DNA of 64,000 nucleotides, from positions 2,666,001 to 2,730,000 of the forward strand of contig NZ_OY776147.1 in the NCBI RefSeq assembly GCF_963675305.1, read 5' to 3'. This DNA is from an uncultured Hyphomonas sp. GTDB lineage: Bacteria > Pseudomonadota > Alphaproteobacteria > Caulobacterales > Hyphomonadaceae. The notes below the pieces were generated by a model. That model was not told where the DNA came from and did not search any database. It saw nothing but the letters and a program-made list of their open reading frames with translations. Position numbers and translations under genes: made by a program. How positions within the stretch are numbered: the stretch's first letter is position 1; each line of letters begins with the position of its first letter. Below are positions 17,147-26,892 of the stretch, one piece after another.

Positions 17147-18919
17147 TCAGCCGGCGGGCATGACTTTGTAGAGGCGTCCGGACGACTCGTCCTGCGGTAT
17201 TGGCTCGACAGGTCTTAGCCAGTCCGGAACCTCCCCGGCCGAAAGACGGGCAAGAAAGCCGTCTGGCCGAAGCGCGGTAAACGTCTTGTTCTCGGGCGCC
17301 CCTGGACACAGGAGCACATAGTCGACCTGGTTCTCCGCCAGCAAGGCCGGCACCTCTGCGGGCGGCAGCCCGAAGGATTCAAGGCTTGCGCCAATGCCCG
17401 CCGTATCGCGGTGATAGTTGGCACTCATGACCGAGTGCGGGGTCTCGTTCAGGAGGTAGGATCCGATATTTGCATCCGACAGGATCATCCCCGGCGGCAC
17501 CGAAGACAGCGCGGTGAGCGCCGTGTCGGAGAGACAGGCCAATTCCTCCGATGACGTGTCCTGCGGCAATGGTGCGATCAGCGTCGGCGGCAGCGCCCAG
17601 AGTGCAGGATTGGAAAGCACCAGCGGCGCGAGATACGCAATCCGGCTGCCCCCCTCCTCCCGGCCACGGGCATAGACATCCGACACCCAGAGCGCACAGG
17701 GAACAATCGCCAGCAGGCTGCCGAACGCATAGAACCGTACCTGATACAGCATCAGAACGAGCGCCAGCGCCAGCAGCAATGCAAACAGGCTGTGGGTGCG
17801 AACATCCCGCCTACGGATGACTCCATGGATGGAAACGCCCAGCGCCACCACGCTGGTTCCCATCGCATAGGCAATAAAGGGCCAGCGTCCGCCATCCTGC
17901 GCGAACATGGGCCGCGCTTCGGTTATCGAGTTGAACCAGATCTCGCGTACATCCGGGGCCAGCACATCGATCGGGTTCGCCAGGCATTGCGGCCCCTGAA
18001 AGACGAATACCACACCGCAGCCGAGCCCCACGCCAACGAGGCCCGCGAACCGGCTGCGCACGCTGCGTTCCGAGAGAAACGCCGCCGCAAGCGCCAGGCC
18101 GCCGCCCCCGATCCCCAGGGCGAGGAAGCTGATAATGGAGAAGCTGTCGCAATAGACCCGCCCCCAGAGCGCCGGGGGGACCGTGGCAAAGAAACAAACG
18201 GCAGCCGCGCCGGCCAGTGTCACGCCGAAAGCAATCGTTCCCCGCCTGATCTCTGTCCCGCGCACGGCCCAGTCCAGGGCATGGAACCCGCAGATGACCG
18301 CCACAAAGGGATAAAGCTCAATCCCGACTGCGACGGACAACGCCAGCATGATGGCACTCAGCACCATGCTCTTCGGCGCGACATGGCGGTCGAGCGACGC
18401 CCCGACAGCAATGGCGAGAAAGCCCAGTTGAAGATTGTGATGATCGAGAGAGCCGGACAGGAACCGGAAATGGGCGAACAGGACAGGCAGCGCGACGATG
18501 AAGGTAAAGACGAGCAGTCTTCCGCCATCGAGATTCCGCGCCGCCAGCCAGAGCCCGCCGAGAACGAACAGCATGCTGAGCGGCGGCCAGACCGATATGG
18601 CCCAGGCCAGCGCAGTGTCCTGCGGCAGGAACAGGTCAAACAGGCCTGTAAGGACAACAATCGGCAGGTCCGGTATCCGGGACCAGTGCATCAGCGTGCC
18701 ACCATCGGGCCCCAGGCGATATTGATGAAGATCGAACCATCCCTGCCCCGCCAGCAGGTCGCGGATCTGCACAAGCCGCATGACATCGTCACCATCCGGG
18801 CCCGGCTGGCCAAGCCTGCCTTTAAGAAGGCTCACCGCGACAACACTCAGAAAGATGGATCCAGCCAGCAGCCACGCCCAGAGACGCGCCGCGCGGGAGA
18901 TTGAGCTTGCTGATGTCAT
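17147..18919 (-). CDS. Multi-pass GT-C-like membrane protein
   Basis: 590 aa with about ten or more hydrophobic helices and a soluble C-terminal part. The first periplasmic loop carries PGPDGDDVMRLVQIRDLLAG and a later loop GSLDHHNLQLGF, acidic/histidine motifs like those of GT-C glycosyltransferases that use polyprenyl-phosphate sugars (ArnT/STT3 class). Role in envelope glycan modification is inferred. The ATG at 18919 has an AGGA ribosome site and directly precedes the first helix; the open frame upstream to 19132 is not typical coding sequence. Confidence 0.7.
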   Translation of the reverse strand: MTSASSISRAARLWAWLLAGSIFLSVVAVSLLKGRLGQPGPDGDDVMRLVQIRDLLAGQGWFDLHQYRLGPDGGTLMHWSRIPDLPIVVLTGLFDLFLPQDTALAWAISVWPPLSMLFVLGGLWLAARNLDGGRLLVFTFIVALPVLFAHFRFLSGSLDHHNLQLGFLAIAVGASLDRHVAPKSMVLSAIMLALSVAVGIELYPFVAVICGFHALDWAVRGTEIRRGTIAFGVTLAGAAAVCFFATVPPALWGRVYCDSFSIISFLALGIGGGGLALAAAFLSERSVRSRFAGLVGVGLGCGVVFVFQGPQCLANPIDVLAPDVREIWFNSITEARPMFAQDGGRWPFIAYAMGTSVVALGVSIHGVIRRRDVRTHSLFALLLALALVLMLYQVRFYAFGSLLAIVPCALWVSDVYARGREEGGSRIAYLAPLVLSNPALWALPPTLIAPLPQDTSSEELACLSDTALTALSSVPPGMILSDANIGSYLLNETPHSVMSANYHRDTAGIGASLESFGLPPAEVPALLAENQVDYVLLCPGAPENKTFTALRPDGFLARLSAGEVPDWLRPVEPIPQDESSGRLYKVMPAG

Positions 18920-19224
18920 ACCCGTCCTGACCCATGTGCCTCTTTGGCGGTAACCATAGCCATGGCAGGTATAGGAATAGCTAAAGCGCCCGTTGCAGCG
19001 GCAGGCCGAGACTTTTCCGGGTGTTGCCCTGTGGAATATTGTGCAAAGCGAATGAACACTTTTCGGGATACGGACATGCCAGTCCTTAACAACCCCGCCC
19101 GCCGGAAAACGCGTGACCTGAAGCAATTGCAACAGAATTGCGGGTGAACGAGTGGTTAATCCGAAACCGCAAAACTCTTTCCGGCATGAACTATAACTTA
19201 TCTGACTTGTGATTATGTGGCCGT
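18920..19224. other. Divergent intergenic region, no gene seen
   Basis: A 305-bp gap between the divergent GT-C-like and histidine-kinase-like genes. It should hold both promoters. I see no convincing hexamer pair, operator, RNA or short gene; TTGCAACAGAATTGC near 19128-19142 is only a weak repeat. Confidence 0.5.
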
Positions 19225-20952
19225 ATGACCAGTGCGGCGACCCGTTTCACGTTCCTTGACCTGATCCTCTTCGGTTCCCCGAAGATCGACGAGAGCGTGC
19301 GCGGTCCGATGAACCTGCACATGCTCAGCCGGTTCCAGAAATACAAGATCCCGATCAGTGTCGTGACGCTGATCAATGCGACGATCCTGCTGGCCATGTT
19401 CTCGGCCGACTCCGAGTCCGGTTTCTGCCCGATCGCCTTTGCGTGGTGGGTGCCGGTTGCTCTCTATTCCGGTTTCATGTTCTGGAGCGGCCTGCGCCCG
19501 CTCGATCTCAGCACAGGACGGATGCCGTCCGGCCGCTTCGTGAAGCGCGCCGAGATCGGATCGTTCATTCTTGGCCTCTGGTGGACGGGCCTCATGCTGA
19601 CGCCGGTCGCCGAGACCGAAGCCCAACAGCTGACCATGATCGGCGTTGCGATGGGCATGTGCTGCGGCGTGGTTGGCTTCACCGCCCCGATGGTCGGCGT
19701 GGCCGCCCGATACATGACTGCCGCGACCATCGTTCAGCTCCTGGCCTTGCTGCAACACCACACAGCAACAGCCATGACGGCCACGCTGTTCGGACTTGCC
19801 CTCTCTGTCGCCCTGCTCGTCAGCTCCCGGAACTTCTTCCAGTCCACCCTGGAGCTTGTCGAGTCCCGCACGGAAACCGAGCGCGCGCACGACCTGTTGA
19901 AACAGTCGCTCGAAACCTCGCGGCACGGCTTTGCCATCTTCACCGAAACAGGTGAGCGCCTGGTGGCAAACACCTATCACCAGAACTACTTCCCCGACTT
20001 CGTTCCGACTACGGCGGATCTCGGCACCAAGGAGATTTCGGTGAAGGGCAGCGACTGGTTTATCCGGTCCGTCACCCAGTCTGCGAACCGCAACTTCATT
20101 GTGACGCACACGAACATCAACCTGCAGAAAGAGACACAGCGGTCGCTCCTCGCTGCGCAGGAAACCATCAATGACGCCCTGGCTGCCCGGTCACGCTTCA
20201 TCTCGCGTGCGTCGACCGACCTTGCCGGCCCGCTGAAATACATCATGACGCTGGCGTCTGCGATGTCGTCGGGGTCGAAGATCGAGTTTTCCCGCGAAGA
20301 GATCAGCGGTCACTGCGACAGCATCGACAAGGTCGCCCGCGACCTGCTCGATCTGGTACGCGACATCGAGGAATATGCCGAGGGGGAATCCGGCGGTACG
20401 TTCTCGAACGAGGCACCGGAAGACCTGCGCGAACTTCTCTCACCGGAGCAACTCTGGGCCGCCGCGACTTGGGAAACGGCGACCTTCGATCGCATCAAGG
20501 TCTCCATTCCGCAAGACCTCGACGTCGTGATGATCGATGGTCCGCGCTTTACGTCCACAGTGGTGAAGCTGCTCAAGCGCGCTTCCATGGTTTCGATCGA
20601 TCCGATCGTGCTGACCTGCACGCCGGACGAGGAAGGCCGTATTCACGTCACCATCGTCGACCGCGGCCGTCCGCTCAGCCCGGCAGAAGTTGCAGACTTC
20701 TTCGAGCCCTATGGCGACGAGACACGCCCCGGCGCCGACCAGTATGTGACGCGCGGCCTCGAACTCGCGCTGATCAAGAAATATCTGAACAGCCAGGGCG
20801 CTGAAATCACCGTGCGGCCGCTCAACAAGATCGGCAATGCGATCACGATCACGCTCCCCTCCTCGGCAATTGTGGGCAAGCGCTTCGGCCCTAAAACCGA
20901 TGCTGTGATCGGCAACACGACGCCCGCGCCCCGCCGAACGGCGAACGGCTGA
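19225..20952 (+). CDS. Membrane-bound histidine-kinase-like protein lacking catalytic residues
   Basis: 575 aa. The N-terminal half has about six transmembrane helices (about residues 30-205), then a PAS-like stretch (about 230-300), a DHp-like helix pair and a degenerate HATPase region. The H-box reads SRFISRASTDLAGPL: Thr331 stands where the phosphoacceptor His of SHELRTPL should be. The N-box is KLLKRAS rather than NLLxNA; the G1-like VDRGRP and G2-like TRGLELAL are also altered. It is therefore probably a pseudokinase or scaffold. No Shine-Dalgarno sequence is seen before the ATG. Confidence 0.72.
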   Translation: MTSAATRFTFLDLILFGSPKIDESVRGPMNLHMLSRFQKYKIPISVVTLINATILLAMFSADSESGFCPIAFAWWVPVALYSGFMFWSGLRPLDLSTGRMPSGRFVKRAEIGSFILGLWWTGLMLTPVAETEAQQLTMIGVAMGMCCGVVGFTAPMVGVAARYMTAATIVQLLALLQHHTATAMTATLFGLALSVALLVSSRNFFQSTLELVESRTETERAHDLLKQSLETSRHGFAIFTETGERLVANTYHQNYFPDFVPTTADLGTKEISVKGSDWFIRSVTQSANRNFIVTHTNINLQKETQRSLLAAQETINDALAARSRFISRASTDLAGPLKYIMTLASAMSSGSKIEFSREEISGHCDSIDKVARDLLDLVRDIEEYAEGESGGTFSNEAPEDLRELLSPEQLWAAATWETATFDRIKVSIPQDLDVVMIDGPRFTSTVVKLLKRASMVSIDPIVLTCTPDEEGRIHVTIVDRGRPLSPAEVADFFEPYGDETRPGADQYVTRGLELALIKKYLNSQGAEITVRPLNKIGNAITITLPSSAIVGKRFGPKTDAVIGNTTPAPRRTANG

Positions 20953-21060
20953 ACACCTTCTGAAGTTTTCCGTCTGAAACGCCTCAAGGGGCAGCATTCG
21001 CCTTGCATCGGCGGCGCAATAAGCTAGTCCTGTTGGCTGATGCTGTTGTGAGTAGTTCAG

Positions 21061-22323
21061 ATGAAGCCGGGCGGAAAGCGGATCGCCATTCTCGGCGCAG
21101 GTCCAGCTGGCCTGACGATCGCTCGACTCCTGATGGAGCAGAGCGATCACTCCGTCACCCTATACGAGAAATCCCACCGCGTCGGCGGGAAATCCCTGAG
21201 CGTACGCCAGGGCGAGGATCTGATCGAATTCGGCACCTGCTACACAATCATGTCCCACCGGCGCGTCATGAAGTGGATGCGCGAACAGGGCATCACCATC
21301 CAGCAGATCGTACCGCACAAGATCGATGGCGTGCCGGCGCGGGATTTTTTCAATTCGGGTCCCGGTGCCCCGCTGGCTGTTCAGGGCATCTCCTATGTCC
21401 GGGCCCGCCGCAAACTACTGAAGGCACTCGAGTCCGATACACCGCCGCAGAAAGCCCTTGAGGAAGCCGCAACCCCGGCCATCGACTGGCTGCGCGCCCG
21501 CAAGCTCGGCAAGATCGAAAAGATGATGATGCGCACGGTCACGGGCATGGGCTATGGCGACCTCAAGACCGTGCCGATCGTGCATGCCATGCGTTGGGTC
21601 GATATGGACCTCATCCTGTCCGGCACGCTGAACAAGATCTATATGCCGGTCGAAGGCTGGGGCGAGTTCTGGGAACGCCTGGCAAAACCCATGGATGTCC
21701 GCCTTGAAACCCATGTCCGTCACATTGACCGATCCGGAGACCAGCACCTGATCGTGCTGGATGACGGAACCGAGGAAAAATTCGACGCCCTGATCTGCGC
21801 GATGCCGGTCGACAGGTTTTCCGCCCTGCTGGAACCCACCGAAGCAGAGCGCATTGTCGGCGATGCGATCCACTGGGGCGGCTATGCCACCACGCTGATC
21901 TCTTCCGAGGACTGGTTCCAGGAGCAAATCGAATACTATAGCGAAACCTGCCTGCCGGGTGTGGAGCCCGGCCTGATGATGTCCGCCCGGCGGGAAGGCT
22001 ATGATGCGGGTCTCGGCGGCCACCTCTACATCACCAACCAGTTGCCAGGCGACTACACCGGGCCGGAACTGATAGAGATCCTGCGTGAAGAAGTGACCCG
22101 GCGAGGTGGCTCAATCAATGCCGTGATCCAGCAGGAAATCTGGGAGTATTTCGCCGAATACGATCCGGGCGCGATTCGGAAGGGCCTTATCGCGCGCATG
22201 CGCCAGATGCAGGGCGAACGGCGCACCTGGTATACTGGCGCAACTTTCTCTCATGAGTCAGTTGCCAATATCTGCATTCACAATGAAGCGCTCGTGCCCG
22301 ACATGCTGAAAGCACTCGGGTGA
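21061..22323 (+). CDS. FAD-dependent amine-oxidase-like oxidoreductase
   Basis: 420 aa flavoprotein. The dinucleotide-binding motif IAILGAGPAGLTIARLL (about residues 8-24) is followed by LYEKSHRVGGKS, the FAD motif of the amine oxidase / phytoene desaturase superfamily, and a conserved LETHVRHIDRS strand. No signal peptide. It ends 30 bp before the asparagine-synthetase-like gene, so the two probably form an operon. Substrate unknown; a role in a small tailoring pathway is an inference from the pairing. Confidence 0.78.
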   Translation: MKPGGKRIAILGAGPAGLTIARLLMEQSDHSVTLYEKSHRVGGKSLSVRQGEDLIEFGTCYTIMSHRRVMKWMREQGITIQQIVPHKIDGVPARDFFNSGPGAPLAVQGISYVRARRKLLKALESDTPPQKALEEAATPAIDWLRARKLGKIEKMMMRTVTGMGYGDLKTVPIVHAMRWVDMDLILSGTLNKIYMPVEGWGEFWERLAKPMDVRLETHVRHIDRSGDQHLIVLDDGTEEKFDALICAMPVDRFSALLEPTEAERIVGDAIHWGGYATTLISSEDWFQEQIEYYSETCLPGVEPGLMMSARREGYDAGLGGHLYITNQLPGDYTGPELIEILREEVTRRGGSINAVIQQEIWEYFAEYDPGAIRKGLIARMRQMQGERRTWYTGATFSHESVANICIHNEALVPDMLKALG

Positions 22324-22353
22324 GACACGCTCGGAAATCACGGAGATAATGCC

Positions 22354-24276
22354 ATGTGTGGCCTGATCGCAGGAATCGGGAAGGTGTCGCTCACGACACT
22401 GGACAAGGCTGTCGCCTCTCTGACCCATCGCGGACCGGAATCGTCTGACACCTGGGTATCAGAAAACAAATCCATGTTTCTCGGCCATACGCGCCTGTCG
22501 ATCATCGGCCTCGACAATGGCGCCCAGCCGATCAGCAATTCGGACGGTAATGTCCACATCGTGGTCAATGGCGAGTTCTATGGCTATCGCGAGATCCGTG
22601 ACCATCTTCTCGCGGAAGGCGCAGTTTTCAAGACCGAATCCGACAGCGAGATCGCGCTGCACCTTTACCTGCATTACGGATTGCAGGCGCTGAAGGAACT
22701 GCGCGGCGAGTTCTCCATCGTCATCGCAGACGAGCGCCAGAATTGCCTGATCGCGATCCGCGACCGGTTCGGCATCAAGCCCCTCTTCTACACAGTTCAT
22801 CAGGGGGCTGTCTATTTCGCATCAGAGATCAAGGCCCTGCTGGCCCTGGGCGTGCCGGCCCGCTGGGACCTTGAAACCGCTTTCTATGACGGCTTCCTTT
22901 TCCGGGATCACGCCCGCACCCTGTTCAAGGATATCTGGTCCGTGCCGCAAGGCCAGTACGCCATCGCCACACCCGGCGACATAAAGCTCTACACCTATTG
23001 GGACTGGGACTTCCCGACCGAAGCGGCCCTTGCGAGCGATACGCGCAGTGAGGCGGAATGCGTCGAGGAATTCCGCACCATCCTGAAGGAGTCGATCCGG
23101 GACCGTCTCGTCGCGGACGTGCCGGTGGCCTGTTATCTCAGCGGCGGCATCGATTCCTGCGCCGTGCTCGGCTTTGCCCAGAAGGGCCTGTCGCGGCCCA
23201 TCGAATGCTACACGCTCGCCTTCGATGATGAACTCTATAATGAGGCACCGATTGCGGAGAAGCAGGCGGCGTTTTCCGGCGCGAACTACAATCCCATTAT
23301 CGTCGGACGGAAGGACCTCGCCGCGGCCTATTCCGATGCGGTGTGGCATGCCGAAACACCGTTCGTGAATGCAAATGGCGTGGCGAAGTTCCTGCTCAGC
23401 CGCGCGGTCAACCAGCGCGGCATCAAGGTCGTACTCACCGGGGAAGGCGCCGACGAAATGCTGGGCGGCTACCTGCCCTTCAAGCGCGACGCGATCCTGC
23501 ATCATGGCAATGGCCGCAGCGAAGCCGAAGCCCAGGCCATGATCGAACAGATCTTCGAGTCGAACCCGGCGGCACGCGCGATCTTCATGCGCGAAGGAGC
23601 AGATGACCCTGCGATCAAGGAAGTCGCCGCGCGCCTCGGCTGGGTCCCCTCCTTCATGGAGACCTATGGCCAGCTTGGCCGTATCTCGTCCGGGCTTTAT
23701 CGCGATGAAATGATGGCCGGTATCCACCCATCTGCCAACCCGTTCACCTATGTCATGGACCGGTTGCCGGTCAGCCGGGCACTGGACGGCCGTTCGCGTC
23801 TCAATCAGGCACTTTACCTGAATTCCAAGACGCATATGGCGAACTTCATCCTCACCTTCCTGGGCGACCGGATGGAAATGGCCCACTCCATCGAAGGCCG
23901 GGTCCCCATGCTGGACCATCGCCTCGCGGAATGCGCGGCGCACCTGCCGATCCATATGAAAGTCCGTGGAACGACGGAAAAGCATGTGCTGCGCGAAGCC
24001 GCAAAGGACGTGCTCATCGACGAGGTCTACACCCGCGAGAAACACCCTTTCCTCGCCCCGCCGGTCACCGATGCGGAAGACCCGATGATGCAGATGTATG
24101 AAGACGTCTTCGCCTCCAAGGCGCTGGAGGAACAACCTGTGATCGATCCGGATCGGGCCCGCAATGCGCTGAACATGGTGAAGATGCTGCAGGGCGAGCA
24201 GAAAATCGCGTTCGAGGGCCTGATCCACAAGGTCGCCAGCATCACGCTGATGCACGAACGCTTTGGCATGACGTAA
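22354..24276 (+). CDS. asnB: Glutamine-hydrolysing asparagine synthetase family protein
   Basis: 640 aa two-domain amidotransferase. Met1 is followed by Cys2, the class II glutaminase nucleophile (MCGLIAGIG); the glutaminase domain spans about residues 1-215 with THRGPE and NGEFYGYREIR. The synthetase domain has the PP-loop SGGIDS at residues 263-268 and the downstream TGEGADEMLGGY and EGRVPMLDHRL motifs. All key residues are present. Because it is coupled to a flavin oxidoreductase, it could instead amidate another substrate; AsnB itself remains the simplest call. Confidence 0.87.
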   Translation: MCGLIAGIGKVSLTTLDKAVASLTHRGPESSDTWVSENKSMFLGHTRLSIIGLDNGAQPISNSDGNVHIVVNGEFYGYREIRDHLLAEGAVFKTESDSEIALHLYLHYGLQALKELRGEFSIVIADERQNCLIAIRDRFGIKPLFYTVHQGAVYFASEIKALLALGVPARWDLETAFYDGFLFRDHARTLFKDIWSVPQGQYAIATPGDIKLYTYWDWDFPTEAALASDTRSEAECVEEFRTILKESIRDRLVADVPVACYLSGGIDSCAVLGFAQKGLSRPIECYTLAFDDELYNEAPIAEKQAAFSGANYNPIIVGRKDLAAAYSDAVWHAETPFVNANGVAKFLLSRAVNQRGIKVVLTGEGADEMLGGYLPFKRDAILHHGNGRSEAEAQAMIEQIFESNPAARAIFMREGADDPAIKEVAARLGWVPSFMETYGQLGRISSGLYRDEMMAGIHPSANPFTYVMDRLPVSRALDGRSRLNQALYLNSKTHMANFILTFLGDRMEMAHSIEGRVPMLDHRLAECAAHLPIHMKVRGTTEKHVLREAAKDVLIDEVYTREKHPFLAPPVTDAEDPMMQMYEDVFASKALEEQPVIDPDRARNALNMVKMLQGEQKIAFEGLIHKVASITLMHERFGMT

Positions 24277-24398
24277 ACAAAGCCTTGCCGGCGGGGCGCA
24301 AGTTTCATCCCCCGCCCAAGGCCGGCAGAAACCAAGATCGGTTACCCCTGATCCTGAAGTCCGGGAATGCCCCGGCAGGATTGAGTCTGGGGTCCATC

Positions 24399-25686
24399 GT
24401 GTCTGTTGCGCATCTGCCGCTTTCGGCGATCATTTCTGTCACCGCTGCGCTGCTGGCGCTGGCCGCGTGGCGCTATCGCAGCACGATCCTGCGCATCCGG
24501 CTCGCACCGACGCTCTTCTCCGGCGCCCGCCAGGACTGGACGTTCAGCCATATCGCCGAGATTTTCCCTACCGTGGAAATCCCGGCCGCGACGCGCCGCA
24601 TCCCCTTTCCCGAGGCAGAATATCAGGACCTGCCGGAATCATTCGATTTCGAAGGCCAGAGCTGGGATACGGACACCTTCCTCGAAGACACCGATACCGC
24701 CGCCATGCTCGTATTGAAGGATGGCGAAATCATCCACGAGACCTATGCCGGTGCCGGCGGACGGACGGACGCAGGACTGGCTGTCCTGGTCGGTTGCGAA
24801 AAGCTTTGTTTCCGCCCTCGTCGGTATCGCCATCGAGGAAGGCCACATCCATTCGATCTACGATCCGTTGACGGACCATGTACCGGCCCTGAAAGGCTCG
24901 GCCTATGACGGCGTCACCATCAAGCAGGTGCTGCAGATGTGCTCCGGCGCGTCTTGGAACGAGGACTACAGCGACTGGAAATCGGACATCAACCGCTTCG
25001 CCCGCACCTTTGCGCTTGGCGGTTCGCTGACCGATTTTGCCCGCTCGCTGGCCCCGGCCCGCAGGCCCGGCATGTACCGGCTTTACAATTCGATCGACAC
25101 GCAAGTGCTCGGCATGCTGGTGGCGGCGTCCACCGGAAAGTCGCTTGCTGCCTATATGCAGGAAAAACTGTGGGAGCCACTCGGCGCCGAAAGCCCGGCG
25201 CGCTGGATCGTCGACAAGGACGGCGTGGAGATGGCCTTTGGCGGCCTGACCGCGACGGCACGCGATTATGCCAAGCTGGGTGAGCTCTACCGCAATCGCG
25301 GTAACTGGCATGGGCATCAAATCGTGCCGGAAGCCTGGGTCGACAAATCCCTCGCCCCCGACATGCCACACCTGATGCCCGGCGGCTTTGCCCTGCCGGA
25401 TGCACCTTCAGGCTACGGCCAGTCGCTCGGCTATGGCTTCCAGTGGTGGGTGCTGAGCACCGCCCCGCGCGAGTTCTGTGCGATGGGCGTCTATAACGAG
25501 TTTATCTATGTCGATCCCGGCCGGGGCATCACCATCGTGAAGCTCTCCTCCAATCGCGACTATGGCGTGAAGCCGGATGAGGCACACGCCAAGGAACTGA
25601 AGACGATCGAGTTCCTGCGGGCCGTGGCACGTAGTGTGGCGGAGGCGATGCCGGAAGCTGAGAAGCGGACGGGGACTGAGGGGTAA
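24399..25686 (+). pseudogene. Frameshifted serine hydrolase (beta-lactamase family)
   Basis: Two frames together encode one protein of about 428 aa. The first frame (GTG at 24399) gives a transmembrane anchor and the N-domain ending VLKDGEIIHETYAG; the second, from about 24771 to 25686, gives DWLSWSVAKSFVSALVG with the SxxK motif SVAK, then the rest of the domain to EFIYVDPGRGITIV. The break is at three tandem GGAC units (24759-24770); removing one 4-bp unit restores a continuous frame. It is a frameshift mutation, a slippage-based switch or a sequencing error. Confidence 0.75.
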
Positions 25687-25733
25687 GCGCTGACTTCGGG
25701 AATGGGGCTTGCGCTTGCTTGCGCGGCGCGCAT

Positions 25734-25913
25734 TCAAACCTGGTCAGCGCCAAGCTCCACCGGATCAGCGCACTCGACAAACTGCACGCCCAAGTATTCC
25801 AGGTTTGCTTCTTTGCCCAAAACCAGGTGCGGGCGGTATTCGCCGCCAGAGAGGTCCGGCAGGGTTTTCCGGCCACCCTGGTTCGGAGGATAGAATTGGA
25901 CGCATAAGCGCAA
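25734..25913 (-). pseudogene. Truncated gene for a small EF-Tu-barrel-like protein
   Basis: A 59-codon frame beginning with TTG at 25913 contains PPNQGGRKTLPDLSGGEYRP and EYLGVQFVE, resembling the N-terminal half of small beta-barrel proteins related to EF-Tu domain III. The expected C-terminal half is missing: the frame stops 48 bp before the end of the serine hydrolase gene. It is likely a remnant at the left junction of the accessory island. The family assignment is from memory and tentative. Confidence 0.4.
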
Positions 25914-25923
25914 GACGCAAGCG

Positions 25924-26337
25924 TCAGTCACAGTCGATTTCCACCATCCAGACGAACTCAAACTCCGATCCGCTTTTCATGGGCTCCGAATAGGTCGTCA
26001 CGCGCACTTTGCGCCCTACGGCATAAGCTCCCATGTCAGATTCTTCGTTGGCCACGCAGCTATACTTGTATTGACCGCCTTCGGTGAGCCGGAGCGTAAA
26101 TGAGTGACCTTCATTGTGCATGCCCTCAAACTGAAGGCTTTCGATTTCGCCCTCATAAATCGTGGTGGGCATCTTGCCCGACTTCAGATTGCTCCACCAT
26201 TCGGCACTGCCGAAGAGGCCATAGGCGCCCTTCAAGCCCATATGCGGCCGGTTTTTATCCTGCGTCAGAGCCTGCGCGTCAGCCACCTGCTCCGGGTCTC
26301 GGGCCAGTGAGACGGCAAGATCATAGATTGTTTTCAT
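25924..26337 (-). CDS. Hypothetical protein of the accessory island
   Basis: 137 aa, family not recognised. It is soluble, with no signal peptide or membrane segment. The middle part (HMGLKGAYGLFGSAEWW) and the strand-rich C-terminus (FEFVWMVEIDCD) suggest a compact alpha/beta protein. The ATG at 26337 has a GGAG ribosome site 9 nt upstream. It is near the downstream end of a leftward run of small genes and could be an immunity-type protein, by context only. Confidence 0.6.
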   Translation of the reverse strand: MKTIYDLAVSLARDPEQVADAQALTQDKNRPHMGLKGAYGLFGSAEWWSNLKSGKMPTTIYEGEIESLQFEGMHNEGHSFTLRLTEGGQYKYSCVANEESDMGAYAVGRKVRVTTYSEPMKSGSEFEFVWMVEIDCD

Positions 26338-26424
26338 ACTGTTTCTCCGCAGGAATGACGTCTCGATAAAATTGCCCACAGCCCCACGAGAACGGCGCGC
26401 AAGGAGCGGTCGACCTCCCGGGCG

Positions 26425-26847
26425 CTATTCCGACCACTGATCCTGATCAAAACCTGGGTCGCAAACGCCGATGATGAAATTACTCTCCCCCGAGCGCAGA
26501 TCCCTTTCGACCCAGTCGCATCTGACTTTCCAATCCCGATGGATGTCCAGAACAAGGGAACGAGTTTCATCCGTGGTGTAATCGTAACTCCACCGCTCGA
26601 CATTCCCGCCATCATAGTCCCAACTCCAAAGCGCATGCCCGCTGCGTTTGAGGGCATCTACAAGCTGCCGGTCCACCCCCGCGCCAAACGCATCCTCATC
26701 CTGGTCTCCCCGCGCGTCATTGAGGATCCGGTTCAGCGCGTTTTCAAGTTCAGACACCCTTGATTTCAGGTCCTCACCTCCCAACGCAACCATCCAGTGA
26801 CGGTGAAACTTCTCGTCCAGCTCGATAGTCACACGTAATTCCTTCAC
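26425..26847 (-). CDS. Hypothetical protein of the accessory island
   Basis: 140 aa, unrecognised. Begins with GTG at 26847. An N-terminal segment with heptad-like spacing (LKSRVSELENALNRIL, about residues 28-43) suggests a short coiled coil, followed by a Trp-rich acidic region (WSWDYDGGNVERWSYDYTTD). No signal peptide. It lies 45 bp downstream of the 90-aa gene in the same leftward run. Confidence 0.55.
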   Translation of the reverse strand: MKELRVTIELDEKFHRHWMVALGGEDLKSRVSELENALNRILNDARGDQDEDAFGAGVDRQLVDALKRSGHALWSWDYDGGNVERWSYDYTTDETRSLVLDIHRDWKVRCDWVERDLRSGESNFIIGVCDPGFDQDQWSE

Positions 26848-26892
26848 ATCGTTCCATTCGGAGTAATCTCGAGATCATCAACGGATTTCATC

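Noticed and set aside
17792..18904. 370-codon + strand frame opposite the GT-C-like gene
   Set aside because: Composition is low-complexity, polar and Arg/Gln-rich, typical of antisense frames; the - strand frame has clear membrane helices.
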